Source: Clavibacter michiganensis (GTDB lineage Bacteria > Actinomycetota > Actinomycetes > Actinomycetales > Microbacteriaceae). Taken from it: a stretch of 64,000 nucleotides of DNA. The notes under the pieces are model-generated. The model was not told the DNA's origin. It ran no database searches and saw nothing but the letters and a program-made list of their open reading frames with translations. Below are positions 44,470 through 54,533 of this stretch, in pieces. How positions within the stretch are numbered: the first letter of the stretch is position 1; every line of letters begins with the position of its first letter. The stretch is taken from NCBI GenBank assembly GCA_002150995.1, contig MDHJ01000001.1:1922001-1986000 (forward strand), written 5' to 3'. The position numbers and the translations under genes were made by a program.

Positions 44470-44519
44470 GATAGGCGGTCCGGCTGGGCCTCCCCCATCT
44501 TCAGAAGGGCTAGAACCAA

Positions 44520-46612
44520 GTGGCAGCATTGCAATGGGACCCCATCGACAGCAAGGCGGTCGACACCGCACGGATCCTCGCCGCGGACGCGGTCGAGAAG
44601 GTCGGAAACGGTCACCCCGGCACCGCCATGAGCCTCGCCCCCGCGGCCTACCTCCTGTTCCAGAAGGTCATGCGCCGCGATCCCTCCGACAGCACCTGGA
44701 TCGGTCGCGACCGCTTCATCCTCTCGGTGGGCCACAGCTCGCTCACGCAGTACACGCAGTTCTTCCTCGGCGGCTACGGCCTCGAGATCGAGGACCTCCA
44801 GGCGCTCCGCACGTGGGACTCCAAGACCCCCGGCCACCCGGAGTACGGCCACACCGACGGCGTCGAGATCACCACCGGCCCCCTCGGCCAGGGCCTCGCG
44901 TCCTCCGTCGGGTTCGCCTACGCCGCCCGCTTCGAGCGCGGCCTGTTCGACCCCGAGGCCCCGGTCGGCGAGAGCCCCTTCGACCACTTCGTCTACGTGA
45001 TCGCGGGCGACGGCGACATGCAGGAGGGGATCACCTCCGAGGCCTCGTCCCTCGCCGGCCACCAGGAGCTCGGCAACCTCATCGCGATCTACGACAGCAA
45101 CCAGATCTCCATCGAGGACGACACCGACATCGCGTTCACCGAGGACGTGGCCGCGCGCTACGAGTCCTACGGCTGGCACGTGCAGCATGTCGACTGGAAG
45201 AGGTCCGGCGAGTACGTCGAGGACGTCCAGGAGCTGTTCGACGCCGTCGAGGCCGCCAAGGCCGAGACGCGGAAGCCCTCGCTGATCATCCTGAAGACCA
45301 TCATCGGCTGGCCCTCCCCAAGAAGCAGAACTCCGGCAAGATCCACGGCTCCGCCCTCGGCGCCGAGGAGCTCGCGGCGGTCAAGGAGATCGTCGGCTTC
45401 GACCCCGAGAAGTCGTTCGAGGTGCCGGACGGCGTCCTCGAGCACACCCGCCAGGCCGTCGAGCGCGGCCAGGAGCAGCACCGCGAGTGGGACGAGAAGC
45501 TCGCCGCATGGGCTGAGGCGAACCCCGAGCGGAAGACCCTCCTCGACCGCGTCCTCGCAGGCGACGCACCCGAGGGCCTCGACGCGGCGCTCCCCGTCTT
45601 CCCGGCGGGCAAGGACGTCTCGACGCGCGCCGCGTCCGGCAAGGTCATCAACGCCATCGCCGAGGTCATGCCCGAGCTGTGGGGCGGCTCGGCCGACCTC
45701 GCCGAGTCGAACAACACGACCATCGAGTCGGCGCCGTCCTTCGTGCCCGCCGAGCGCTCCACCGACATGTGGAAGGGCGACCCCTACGGCCGCGTCCTCC
45801 ACTTCGGCATCCGCGAGCACGCCATGGGCGCGATCCTCAACGGCATCGTCCTCCACGGCAACACGCGCCCCTTCGGCGGCACGTTCCTCATCTTCAGCGA
45901 CTACATGCGTCCGGCGGTCCGTCTCGCCGCGCTCATGAAGGCGCCGTCGATCTTCGTCTGGACGCACGACTCGGTCGCCCTCGGCGGCGACGGGCCGACC
46001 CACCAGCCGGTGGAGCAGCTCGCCAGCCTCCGCGCCATCCCGGGCCTCGACGTCATCCGCCCCGCGGACGCCAACGAGACCGCGCAGGCGTGGAAGACGA
46101 TCCTCACGCGCCGCATGGGTCCCGCGGGCATCGCGCTCTCGCGCCAGAACCTCCCGGTCCTGGAGCGCGGTGCGGGCGACGCCACCGCGACCGAGTTCGC
46201 CTCGGCCGCCGGCGTCGCGAAGGGCGCCTACATCCTGGCCGACACCGAGGGCACGCCCGACGTGATCCTCATCGCCACGGGCTCCGAGGTGCAGTTCGCC
46301 GTCGAGGCCCGCGAGGCCCTCGCCGGCGAGGGCGTCCAGGCCCGCGTCGTCAGCGCCCCGAGCCTCGAGTGGTTCGAGGAGCAGGACGCCGCCTACAAGG
46401 AGCACGTCCTCCCCGAGGCGGTCGCCGCGCGCGTCTCCGTCGAGGCGGGCATCTCGCTCTCCTGGAAGCAGTACGTCGGGCACCACGGACGCAGCATCTC
46501 GATCGAGCACTTCGGCGCCAGCGCCGAGTACGAGGTCCTGTACCGCGAGTTCGGCATCACCACGGAGGCCGTCGTGAAGGCCGCCCAGGAGTCAATCGCC
46601 TCCCTCGCGTAG
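44520..46612 (+). CDS. tkt: Transketolase, one base missing near 45317
   Basis: A thiamine-diphosphate enzyme of the non-oxidative pentose phosphate branch. [20 protein letters not shown] holds the His/Gly substrate site, and [18 protein letters not shown] is the ThDP motif. The Pyr domain has [16 protein letters not shown] and [15 protein letters not shown] with the catalytic Glu. The frame breaks at IIGWPS; one extra C restores [15 protein letters not shown]. The repaired length is 697 residues. It heads the operon tkt-tal-pgi-zwf-opcA-pgl. The GTG start follows AAGGG. Confidence 0.96.
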
Positions 46613-46618
46613 CTGACG

Positions 46619-46713
46619 AGGAGCGGGGCGGCCGAGCTGCTCCGCTCCCCGCCGGACCCCCGGCCGGTCCGCCGGCCGGGACCCGGGAGGGGCGCGCATC
46701 GCGCGCCCCTCCC
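46619..46713. terminator. Three consecutive hairpins between tkt and tal
   Basis: First, GGAGCGG pairs with CCGCTCC (about 46619-46648). Second, 46658-46666 with 46671-46679 (CCCGGCCGG, loop TCCG). Third, a 13-base perfect stem, 46685-46697 with 46701-46713 (loop ATC) followed by a C-run. They may attenuate, partly terminate or set mRNA cutting between the first gene and the rest of the operon. Confidence 0.6.
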
Positions 46714-46746
46714 CCCGAACCTCACAACCAGCATGAAGAAGGCGAC

Positions 46747-47862
46747 ATGACCGACACCACTTCCTCCACCGCCCAGCTCTCCGCCGCGGGCGTCAGCATC
46801 TGGCTCGACGACCTGTCCCGCGAGCGCATCGATGCCAAGGGCATCGAGAAGGTGATCGCCGAGCGCGACGTCGTCGGCATCACGACGAACCCCACCATCT
46901 TCGCGTCGGCCCTCGCCAAGGGCGAGGCGTACGACGCCCAGGTCCGCGAGCTCGCGGCCGACGGCGCCGACGTCGACCGCGCGGTCTTCGAGATCACCAC
47001 CCGCGACGTCGGCGAGGCCGCGCGCATCTTCCGCCCCGTCTACGACCGCACCGCCGGCTTCGACGGCCGCGTCTCCATCGAGGTCTCCCCCGACTTCGCG
47101 AACGACACGCAGGCGACCATCGACGAGGCGCACAAGCTCTGGGACCGGATCGCCGAGCCGAACGTCATGATCAAGATCCCCGCGACCCGTGAGGGCCTCG
47201 AGGCCATCACCGAGGTCATCGGCGCCGGCATCAGCGTCAACGTGACCCTGATCTTCTCGCTCGAGCGCTACCGCGAGGTCATCAACGCGTACCTCACGGG
47301 CCTCGAGAAGGCCAAGGCGGCCGGCATCGACCTGTCGACCATCCACTCGGTCGCCTCCTTCTTCGTGTCGCGCGTCGACACCGAGATCGACAAGCGCCTC
47401 GACGCGCTGGGCACCGACGAGGCGACCGCGCTGAAGAGCAAGGCCGGCGTCGCCAACGCGCAGCTCGCCTACCAGGCCTTCGAGCAGTCCTTCGCGTCCG
47501 AGCGGGCCCAGGGCCTCCTCGGCGCCGGCGCCAACAAGCAGCGTCCGCTGTGGGCGTCCACCGGCGTCAAGAGCCCCGACCTGCCCGACACGCTGTACGT
47601 CACGCAGCTCGTCGCCGCGGACGTCGTCAACACGATGCCGGAGAAGACGCTCGACGCGACCTTCGACCACGGTGTCATCGAGGGCGACACGATCACCGGC
47701 TCCTACGACGACGCGAACGACGTCCTGAACCGCGTCGACGCACTCGGCATCTCCTACAAGGAGGTCACCGAGCTCCTCGAGGAGGAGGGCGTCGCGAAGT
47801 TCAAGGTGTCGTGGAGCGAGCTCATCGAGACCGTCACCAACGCCCTGGACGGCGCCAAGTGA
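46747..47862 (+). CDS. tal: Transaldolase
   Basis: Transaldolase moves a three-carbon unit in the non-oxidative pentose phosphate pathway through a Schiff base on Lys. The 371-residue product is of the long TalB-like actinobacterial type: [25 protein letters not shown], and the active Lys in [27 protein letters not shown] and [20 protein letters not shown] are conserved. The ATG at 46747 has GAAGAAGG upstream. pgi overlaps its stop by 4 bases. Confidence 0.95.
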   Translation: MTDTTSSTAQLSAAGVSIWLDDLSRERIDAKGIEKVIAERDVVGITTNPTIFASALAKGEAYDAQVRELAADGADVDRAVFEITTRDVGEAARIFRPVYDRTAGFDGRVSIEVSPDFANDTQATIDEAHKLWDRIAEPNVMIKIPATREGLEAITEVIGAGISVNVTLIFSLERYREVINAYLTGLEKAKAAGIDLSTIHSVASFFVSRVDTEIDKRLDALGTDEATALKSKAGVANAQLAYQAFEQSFASERAQGLLGAGANKQRPLWASTGVKSPDLPDTLYVTQLVAADVVNTMPEKTLDATFDHGVIEGDTITGSYDDANDVLNRVDALGISYKEVTELLEEEGVAKFKVSWSELIETVTNALDGAK

Positions 47863-49454
47863 GCATCCGCATCGCGCTGAGCGGAGCGGCGGCCACCGCC
47901 GTCGAGACCCACGTCCCCGCGCTCGTCGAGGCGCACGTCGCCTCCGGCATCACCGGGCTCGACGGCACCCTCTGGGGAGCCGACGCCGAGTCCGAGGCCA
48001 CGAAGCGCCTCGGCTGGACGCAGGCGGTCGCCGTCTCGCGTCCGCTCGTCGCCGAGATCACGGCGCTCCGCGAGGAGCTCCGCGGCCAGGGCGTCGACCA
48101 CATCGTCCTCGGCGGCATGGGCGGCTCGTCGCTGGCGCCCGAGGTCATCACGCGCACCGCGGGCGTCGAGCTCACGGTCCTCGACTCGACCGACCCGGGG
48201 CAGGTGCTCGCCGCCCTCGGCGACCGGCTCGCCACGACGGCCGTCGTCATCTCCTCCAAGTCGGGCTCGACGCTCGAGACGGACAGCCAGAAGCGCGTGT
48301 ACGAGAGGTCGTTCCGCGAGGCGGGCATCGATCCCACCGGGCGCATCGTCATCGTCACCGACCCGGGATCCCCCCTCGACGAGTCCGCTCGCGCCGACGG
48401 ATACCGCGTGTTCAACGCCGACCCCGACGTGGGTGGACGCTACAGCGCGCTGACCGCGTTCGGCCTCGTGCCGTCCGGCCTCGCCGGCGCCGACATCGGG
48501 GGCCTCCTCGACGAGGCGGAGGCGGCGTCCGCGCAGCTCGCCGTCGACGACGTGTCGAACCCGGGCCTCGTGCTCGGCGCAGCCATCGCCGGCACCTCGC
48601 CCCTGAAGGACAAGCTCGGCATCGTCTCCGACGGCACGCACATCGTCGGCTTCGGCGACTGGGTCGAGCAGCTCATCGCGGAGTCGACCGGCAAGCTCGG
48701 CACGGGCCTCCTGCCCGTCGTGCTTCCGACCGACGCGCCCGAGCTCGGCCTCGACCTCGCCGACCTGCAGATCGCGCGGCTCGTCGCCGACGTCGACGCG
48801 CACGAGGCCGCCGAGGGCGAGATCGTCATCAGCGGCACGCTCGGCGCGCAGATCCTCACGTGGGAGTACGCCGTCGCCGTCGCGGGCCGCCTGCTGGAGA
48901 TCAACCCCTTCGACCAGCCTGACGTGGAGGCCGCCAAGGTCGCCGCGCGCGGCCTGCTCGACGACCGTCCCGCCCCCGAGGCGCCCGTCGTCACGACGGA
49001 CGGCATCGAGGTCCGCGGCACGTCCGACGTCACCGAGGGCGCGACCGACGTGTCGTCCGCCATCGACGCCCTGCTCGCGCACGTCGGCCCCACGGGCTAC
49101 GTCGCCGTGCAGGCGTTCGTCGACCGCCTCGCGCTCCCCGAGCTCGAGCGCCTCCGCGACGCCGTCGCCCGCAAGGCCGGCCGTCCGGTGACGTTCGGCT
49201 GGGGCCCGCGCTTCCTGCACTCCACGGGGCAGTTCCACAAGGGCGGCACCCCCGTCGGCGTGTTCCTGCAGATCACCGCGGACGCGGCCGAGGACCTCGC
49301 GATCCCCGACCGCCCCTTCACCTTCGGCGAGCTCATCCAGGCCCAGGCCGCCGGCGACGCCACCGTGCTCGCCGAGCACGGCCGTCCGGTCCTGCGCCTG
49401 AACCTGACCGACCCCACCACGGACGCCCGGGCCCTGCTCTCGACGCTCGAATGA
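47859..49454 (+). CDS. pgi: Glucose-6-phosphate isomerase
   Basis: Pgi interconverts glucose-6-phosphate and fructose-6-phosphate. The 531-residue product belongs to the short-motif actinobacterial group: [31 protein letters not shown] with the phosphate loop, and [17 protein letters not shown] near the end. The GTG start overlaps the tal stop, and zwf follows immediately. Placing it inside the pentose-phosphate operon ties glycolytic entry and recycling to the same transcript. A role as dual transaldolase/isomerase is known for fused proteins in some bacteria, but here the two are separate. Confidence 0.93.
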   Translation: MSIRIALSGAAATAVETHVPALVEAHVASGITGLDGTLWGADAESEATKRLGWTQAVAVSRPLVAEITALREELRGQGVDHIVLGGMGGSSLAPEVITRTAGVELTVLDSTDPGQVLAALGDRLATTAVVISSKSGSTLETDSQKRVYERSFREAGIDPTGRIVIVTDPGSPLDESARADGYRVFNADPDVGGRYSALTAFGLVPSGLAGADIGGLLDEAEAASAQLAVDDVSNPGLVLGAAIAGTSPLKDKLGIVSDGTHIVGFGDWVEQLIAESTGKLGTGLLPVVLPTDAPELGLDLADLQIARLVADVDAHEAAEGEIVISGTLGAQILTWEYAVAVAGRLLEINPFDQPDVEAAKVAARGLLDDRPAPEAPVVTTDGIEVRGTSDVTEGATDVSSAIDALLAHVGPTGYVAVQAFVDRLALPELERLRDAVARKAGRPVTFGWGPRFLHSTGQFHKGGTPVGVFLQITADAAEDLAIPDRPFTFGELIQAQAAGDATVLAEHGRPVLRLNLTDPTTDARALLSTLE

Positions 49455-49492
49455 CCGCATCGCCGGATCCGTCCGGCAGATCGAGGAGTTAC

Positions 49493-51034
49493 ATGTCGCC
49501 GGTGGATATCACCCCGGAATTCAATCCCCTGCGGATCCCGTCGGATCGTCGACTGAACCGCATCGCAGGGCCCAGCAGCCTCATCATCTTCGGCGTCACG
49601 GGCGACCTGTCGCGCAAGAAGCTGATGCCGGCCGTCTACGACCTGGCCAACCGGGGGCTCCTGCCCCCGGGCTTCGCGCTCATCGGCTTCGCCCGGAGGG
49701 ACTGGGAGGACCAGGACTTCGAGCAGGTCGTGTACGAGGCCGTGAAGCAGTACTCGCGCACCAAGTTCGACGAGGACGTGTGGCGTCAGCTCGCGCAGGG
49801 CATCCGCTTCGTGCAGGGCACCTTCGACGACGACGAGGCGTTCCAGACGCTGAAGGAGATCACGGAGGAGCTCGACCGCGAGCGGGGCACGATGGGCAAC
49901 CACGCGTTCTACCTGTCGATCCCGCCGAAGTCCTTCCCGCTGGTCACCGAGCAGCTGCGCCGCTCGGGTCTCGCGGAGCAGAAGGAGGGCCACTGGCGAC
50001 GCGTCGTCATCGAGAAGCCCTTCGGGAGCGACCTGAAGACCGCGCGCGAGCTGAACGCTGTCGTCGAGACGGTCTTCCCGCCGGACTCCGTGTTCCGCAT
50101 CGACCACTACCTGGGCAAGGAGACGGTCCAGAACATCCTGGCGCTGCGCTTCGCGAACCAGCTCTACGAGCCCCTGTGGAACGCCAACTACGTGGACCAC
50201 GTGCAGATCACGATGGCCGAGGACATCGGGGTGGGCGGCCGTGCCGGCTACTACGACGGCATCGGGGCGGCCCGCGACGTCATCCAGAACCACCTCCTGC
50301 AGCTCCTCGCCCTCACGGCCATGGAGGAGCCCGTCGCGTTCGACGCGTCGAGCCTCCGGGACGAGAAGGAGAAGGTGCTGTCCGCGGTGCGCCTGCCCAA
50401 GGACCTGTCCACCGCCACCGCCCGCGGGCAGTACGCCGGCGGCTGGCAGGGCGGCGAGGAGGTCGTGGGCTTCCTCGACGAGGACGGCATGGACCCCGAG
50501 TCCCTGACGGAGACCTACGCGGCGATGCGGCTCGACATCAACACCCGCCGCTGGTCGGGCGTGCCGTTCTACCTGCGTGCGGGCAAGCGCCTCGGTCGCC
50601 GCGTGACGGAGATCGCGGTCGTGTTCAAGCGCGCACCGCAGAACCTGTTCGCGGAGGACCAGACGTCGGCCCTCGGCCAGAACGCGCTCGTCATCCGTGT
50701 GCAGCCCGACGAGGGCGTCACCATCCGCTTCGGCTCCAAGGTGCCGGGGGCGGGGATGCAGGTGCGCGACGTGACCATGGACTTCGGCTACGGCCACGCC
50801 TTCACGGAGGCGAGCCCGGAGGCGTACGAGCGGCTCATCCTGGACGTGCTCCTCGGCGACCCGCCCCTCTTCCCCCGCCACCAGGAGGTCGAGCTGAGCT
50901 GGAAGATCCTGGACCCCATCGAAGAATTCTGGCGCACGCAGGGCCAGCCCGAGCAGTACCGACCGGGCACCTGGGGGCCGGCCTCGGCCGACGAGCTCCT
51001 CGCCCGCGACGGACGGACCTGGAGGCGGCCATGA
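49493..51034 (+). CDS. zwf: Glucose-6-phosphate dehydrogenase
   Basis: Zwf oxidises glucose-6-phosphate and makes NADPH. The coenzyme loop is IIFGVTGDLSRKKLMPAVYD, and the active-site block is FRIDHYLGKETVQNIL with catalytic His and Asp. The rest includes VEKP-like VVIEKPFGSD and FYLRAGKRLGRRVTE. I chose the ATG at 49493 (MSPVDITPEFNPLRIPSD), which follows GAGGAG. An in-frame ATG at 49451 overlaps the pgi stop and would add 14 poorly conserved residues. Length from 49493 is 513 residues. opcA overlaps its stop. Confidence 0.95.
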   Translation: MSPVDITPEFNPLRIPSDRRLNRIAGPSSLIIFGVTGDLSRKKLMPAVYDLANRGLLPPGFALIGFARRDWEDQDFEQVVYEAVKQYSRTKFDEDVWRQLAQGIRFVQGTFDDDEAFQTLKEITEELDRERGTMGNHAFYLSIPPKSFPLVTEQLRRSGLAEQKEGHWRRVVIEKPFGSDLKTARELNAVVETVFPPDSVFRIDHYLGKETVQNILALRFANQLYEPLWNANYVDHVQITMAEDIGVGGRAGYYDGIGAARDVIQNHLLQLLALTAMEEPVAFDASSLRDEKEKVLSAVRLPKDLSTATARGQYAGGWQGGEEVVGFLDEDGMDPESLTETYAAMRLDINTRRWSGVPFYLRAGKRLGRRVTEIAVVFKRAPQNLFAEDQTSALGQNALVIRVQPDEGVTIRFGSKVPGAGMQVRDVTMDFGYGHAFTEASPEAYERLILDVLLGDPPLFPRHQEVELSWKILDPIEEFWRTQGQPEQYRPGTWGPASADELLARDGRTWRRP

Positions 51035-52029
51035 GAGTCGATCTGCCGAACACCACCACCGCGAAGATCTCGAAGGCGCTCGTCAAGATCCGCGAGGAGG
51101 GCGGTGCCGTCGCCCTCGGTCGCGTCCTGACGCTCGTGATCTCCACCTCGCTCGGCAGCGAGGAGGAGGCCATCGAGGCCGCCAACGACGCATCGCGCGA
51201 GCACCCCATGCGCGTCATCGTCATCTCGACCGAGCGCGGCGCGGCAACGGAGACGACCACCGAGTCGGCCCGCGTGGACGCCGAGATCCGCGTGGGTGGC
51301 GACGCCGGCGCGAGCGAGGTCGTCGTGCTCCGCGTGTACGGCGCGGCCGCCGAGGACGAGGAGAGCCTGGTCACGGGCCTCCTCCTCCCCGACGCGCCCG
51401 TCGTCGCCTGGTGGCCCCACGACGCCCCTGCGGTCGTCAGCCAGTCGCCGCTCGGCCGCATCGCGCAGCGCCGCATCACCGACTCGTCGACGAGCAGCAA
51501 CCCGCGCGTGGCCCTGCAGCACCTGGCGGAGACCTACGCGCCCGGGGACACGGACTTCGCGTGGACGAGGCTCACGCTGTGGCGCGCGCTGCTCGCCGCG
51601 GTCCTCGACCAGCCGCCGTACGAGCCCGTCACCCAGGTGGAGGTGTCCGGCGCCGCCGACTCCCCCTCCACCGTCCTGCTCGCCGCGTGGCTCGGACTGC
51701 AGCTCCAGGTGCCGGTCCTGCACGAGGTCACCACCCGGGCCACCGGCTCGAGCGGCATCCACGGCGTGCGGCTCCACCGCGCGTCGGGCGTGATCGACCT
51801 CGACCGGCCGATCGCGAACGTCGCGACGCTGAAGCAGCCGAACCAGCCGACGCACGATGTGAGCCTCCCCCGCCGGAGCCTCCGCGACTGCCTGGCCGAG
51901 GAGCTCCGGCGCCTCGACCCCGACTCCCTCTACGGGGACGTGATCCGTCACGGCCTCGAGCGGGCGACGGCGGGCCAGGGATACATCACCGCGTCCACCA
52001 CCGCACGGAAGGACTCCGAAGAGCGATGA
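51031..52029 (+). CDS. opcA: Glucose-6-phosphate dehydrogenase assembly protein OpcA
   Basis: OpcA is needed for active Zwf in actinobacteria and cyanobacteria. The 332-residue product shows GRVLTLVISTSLGSEEEAIE, LLLPDAPVVAWWPHDAP and ITDSSTSSNPRVALQHLAET, all typical. The ATG start overlaps the zwf stop, and pgl overlaps its own stop, so Zwf, OpcA and Pgl are made in step. Confidence 0.94.
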   Translation: MRVDLPNTTTAKISKALVKIREEGGAVALGRVLTLVISTSLGSEEEAIEAANDASREHPMRVIVISTERGAATETTTESARVDAEIRVGGDAGASEVVVLRVYGAAAEDEESLVTGLLLPDAPVVAWWPHDAPAVVSQSPLGRIAQRRITDSSTSSNPRVALQHLAETYAPGDTDFAWTRLTLWRALLAAVLDQPPYEPVTQVEVSGAADSPSTVLLAAWLGLQLQVPVLHEVTTRATGSSGIHGVRLHRASGVIDLDRPIANVATLKQPNQPTHDVSLPRRSLRDCLAEELRRLDPDSLYGDVIRHGLERATAGQGYITASTTARKDSEER

Positions 52030-52795
52030 CGAACGACCGCAGGGTGCTCGTGCACCCCGACAAGAAGGCCATGACCGGCTCCGTCGCCGCCCGCTTCCTC
52101 ACGAAGCTCGTCGACATCCTGGATGAGGAGGAGACGGCCAACGTCGTCCTCACCGGGGGGACGGTGGGCCCGAGCATCCTCGCGGCCGTCAACGAGTCCG
52201 CGGCGCGCGACAGCGTCGACTGGACCCGCGTCCACTTCTGGTTCGGCGACGAGCGGTGGCTCCCCCACGGCGACCCCGAGCGCAACGACACCACGGTGCG
52301 CACGGCGCTGCTCGACCACATCGACGTCCCCGCCGAGAACGTCCACGCCATGGGCGCGAGCGACGCGGGATGAGCCTCGACGAGGCGGTGCAGGCCTACA
52401 CGGCGGAGCTCGCCGAGCACGCCAACGGCGACACGTCGCTGCCCCGCTTCGACATCACGTTCCTCGGCGTCGGGCCGGACGGGCACGTCGCGTCGCTCTT
52501 CCCGGACAGCGACGGCATCCGCACGATGGACACCGCCGTGGTCGCCGTGCGCAACAGCCCGAAGCCGCCTGCCGAGCGCATCTCGCTCACGCTGCCGGTC
52601 CTGAACTCCTCGCTGCGCATCTGGATGGTCCTCGCCGGGCCCGACAAGGCGTTCGCGCTGGGCCTCGCCCTCGCGGGTGCCGATCGCACCGAGGTGCCGG
52701 TCGCCGGGATCAAGGGGCGCAAGCGCACCGTCTTCTTCATCGACCGGGAGGCCGCCGCGGACGTGCCGGAGAACCTGATGCTGTCGTCCTACTGA
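52026..52795 (+). CDS. pgl: 6-phosphogluconolactonase, one base missing near 52369
   Basis: Pgl hydrolyses 6-phosphogluconolactone after Zwf. VVLTGGTVGPSILAAVNE is the phosphate-binding start, VHFWFGDERWLPHGDPERND is the catalytic block, and FDITFLGVGPDGHVASLFPD is the third. The frame breaks after MGASDAG; one extra base leads into MSLDEAVQAYTAELAEHA and to a stop at 52795 (256 residues). It is the last gene of the operon, and two strong hairpins follow. Confidence 0.92.
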
Positions 52796-52816
52796 CGCAC
52801 GACGCCGGCGCGTGCC

Positions 52817-52860
52817 GGACGACGGAGGGCGGGTCCTGAGGGGCCCGCCCTCCGTCGTCC
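52817..52860. terminator. Hairpin terminator of the tkt-pgl operon
   Basis: A perfect 17-base stem (52817-52833 with 52844-52860, GGACGACGGAGGGCGGG and complement) with a 10-base loop, 21 bases after the pgl stop. Confidence 0.8.
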
Positions 52861-52898
52861 CGGGGGCAGGTCCGACCGGCACGTCGAACCTGCACCAT

Positions 52899-52939
52899 AC
52901 GAGGAACGCCCCCGTCCGATCGGACGGGGCGTTCCTCGT
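52899..52939. terminator. Bidirectional palindromic terminator between pgl and rbpA
   Basis: A 20-base near-perfect palindrome centred on GATC, with left arm 52899-52919, right arm 52920-52939 and one bulged C. It is close to the rbpA stop at 52962 on the minus strand and can stop both units. Confidence 0.75.
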
Positions 52940-52961
52940 GGCGTCTTGCTGACGCGTGCTG

Positions 52962-53330
52962 CTACTTCGTGGCCTTGACCGTCCCGCGACGCGCGCGGAG
53001 CTGCTCCAGCGCCTCCTCGAGGAGCTGGCTCGCCTCCTCCTCGCTGCGGCGCTCCTTCACGTACGCGAGGTGCGTCTTGTAGGGCTCGAGCTTGGCGACC
53101 GACGGCGGGTTCGCCTTGTCGCGACCGGCCGGCAGACCCGACTGCGGGGAGTCGATGGTCTCGGGGATCTCCTCCTCGGGCAGGTTCGCCGCGAAGTGGC
53201 GGACGGTCTCGTTGCCGAGGGCGTCCCAGTACGAGATCGAGATGCGCTCCGCGTGGAAGCCGCGGTCCTGCTCGCCCATGGGGCCCGCGCCGACGCGCGA
53301 ACCGCGGATGGCGCTTCCTCCTGATGCCAT
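52962..53330 (-). CDS. rbpA: RNA polymerase-binding protein RbpA
   Basis: RbpA is an actinobacterial transcription factor that binds the sigma factor and stabilises the open complex. The 122-residue product has the N-terminal tail MASGGSAIRGSRVGAGPMGE, the core RISISYWDALGNETVRHFAA, and the basic linker followed by the sigma-interacting helix RRSEEEASQLLEEALEQLRA. The zinc Cys pairs of some homologues are absent. The ATG at 53330 follows AGGGAG. It lies 11 bases after secG. Confidence 0.94.
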   Translation of the reverse strand: MASGGSAIRGSRVGAGPMGEQDRGFHAERISISYWDALGNETVRHFAANLPEEEIPETIDSPQSGLPAGRDKANPPSVAKLEPYKTHLAYVKERRSEEEASQLLEEALEQLRARRGTVKATK

Positions 53331-53341
53331 GTGGCTGCTCC

Positions 53342-53593
53342 CTACAATCCGGTGTCGAACTTGGTGATCAGCCCGAGGACCACGATGCACGTGACCCAGA
53401 CGAGGCCGAGGATGACGGTGATGCGGTTCAGGTTGCGCTCGGCGACGCCCGAGGAGCCGAGGCTCGACGTCGTGCCGCCCCCGAACATGTCGGACAGACC
53501 GCCGCCCCGCCCCTTGTGCAGGAGGATGAGCATGGTCAGCAGGAGGCTGGTGATTCCCAGAACCACCTGCAGGACTACCTGGAGGATTTCCAC
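53342..53593 (-). CDS. secG: Preprotein translocase subunit SecG
   Basis: An 83-residue membrane protein with two helices: LQVVLQVVLGITSLLLTMLI and ITVILGLVWVTCIVVLGLIT. The loop between them holds LLHKGRGGGLSDMFGGG, the SecG signature. SecG assists the SecYEG channel. The order tpiA-secG after gap-pgk is conserved in actinobacteria. A 143-base gap separates it from tpiA. Confidence 0.95.
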   Translation of the reverse strand: MEILQVVLQVVLGITSLLLTMLILLHKGRGGGLSDMFGGGTTSSLGSSGVAERNLNRITVILGLVWVTCIVVLGLITKFDTGL

Positions 53594-53736
53594 GTGCGGC
53601 CTTTCGGGTGCGCGGTGCTGTGGCCGAGACCGACCGGTGAACGGCCGATGGGCCGTTGTCGATTATAGCGGGCGGCTGGATGCGGCGAGCCGCCCGCGCC
53701 CGGAGGGGCGCGGACGGCTCGGAGCGGGTGAGCGGA

Positions 53737-54533
53737 TCAGACGCCGACGTGCGAGCGGAACCGCGCGATGGCGGAGAACTCCTGCACGTCGAGGCTCGCG
53801 CCGCCGACGAGCGCGCCGTCCACGTCCGGCTCGCGGAGGAAGCCCGCGATGTTGCCGGACTTGACCGAGCCGCCGTAGAGGATGCGCGTGGCCTTCGCGG
53901 CCTCGTCGCCCAGGATCTCGGCGATGACCGCGCGGAGCGGCGCCGCCACCTGCTGCGCCTGCTCGGGGGTCGCGGCGACGCCGGACCCGATGGCCCACAC
54001 GGGCTCGTAGGCGACGACGACGTCGGCGCCCTTCTCGAGCCCCTGCAGAGCGACGCGCAGCTGGGCCACGGGGACGGCGCTCGCGCCGTGCTCCTCGAGG
54101 TCGGCCGCGGTCTCGCCCACGCAGATCACGGGGACGATGCCGTGCGCGACGGCCGCCTTCGACTTGGCGGCCACCTGCTCGTCGGTCTCCCCGTGCAGCG
54201 TGCGTCGCTCCGAGTGGCCGACGATCACGTAGCGGCAGGCGAGCTGCGCCAGGAACGCCGCGGAGATCTCCCCCGTGTACGCGCCCGACTCGTGCTCCGA
54301 GACGTCCTGCCCGCCGTAGGCGATCTCCAGCTTGTCCGCCGACACGAGCGTCTGCACGCTGCGGATGTCGGTGGCCGGCGGGAACACCGCGACCTCCGCC
54401 TCCGCGTAGTCGTGCTTCGCGTCCTTGAGGCTCCAGGCGAGCTTCTGCACGAAGGCGATGGCCTGGAGGTGGTCCAGGTTCATCTTCCAGTTGCCCGCGA
54501 TGAGGGGCGTGCGCCCGCGGGGCGATCCGTCAC
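53737..54533 (-). CDS. tpiA: Triosephosphate isomerase, one base missing near 54514
   Basis: TpiA interconverts the two triose phosphates. [16 protein letters not shown] opens the barrel with catalytic Lys, [15 protein letters not shown] holds the catalytic His, [13 protein letters not shown] holds the catalytic Glu, and [17 protein letters not shown] binds phosphate. The only sensible start is a GTG at 54533 that overlaps the pgk stop. One added G near 54514 gives [15 protein letters not shown] in frame. The repaired length is 265 residues. It is the third gene of gap-pgk-tpiA. Confidence 0.94.
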
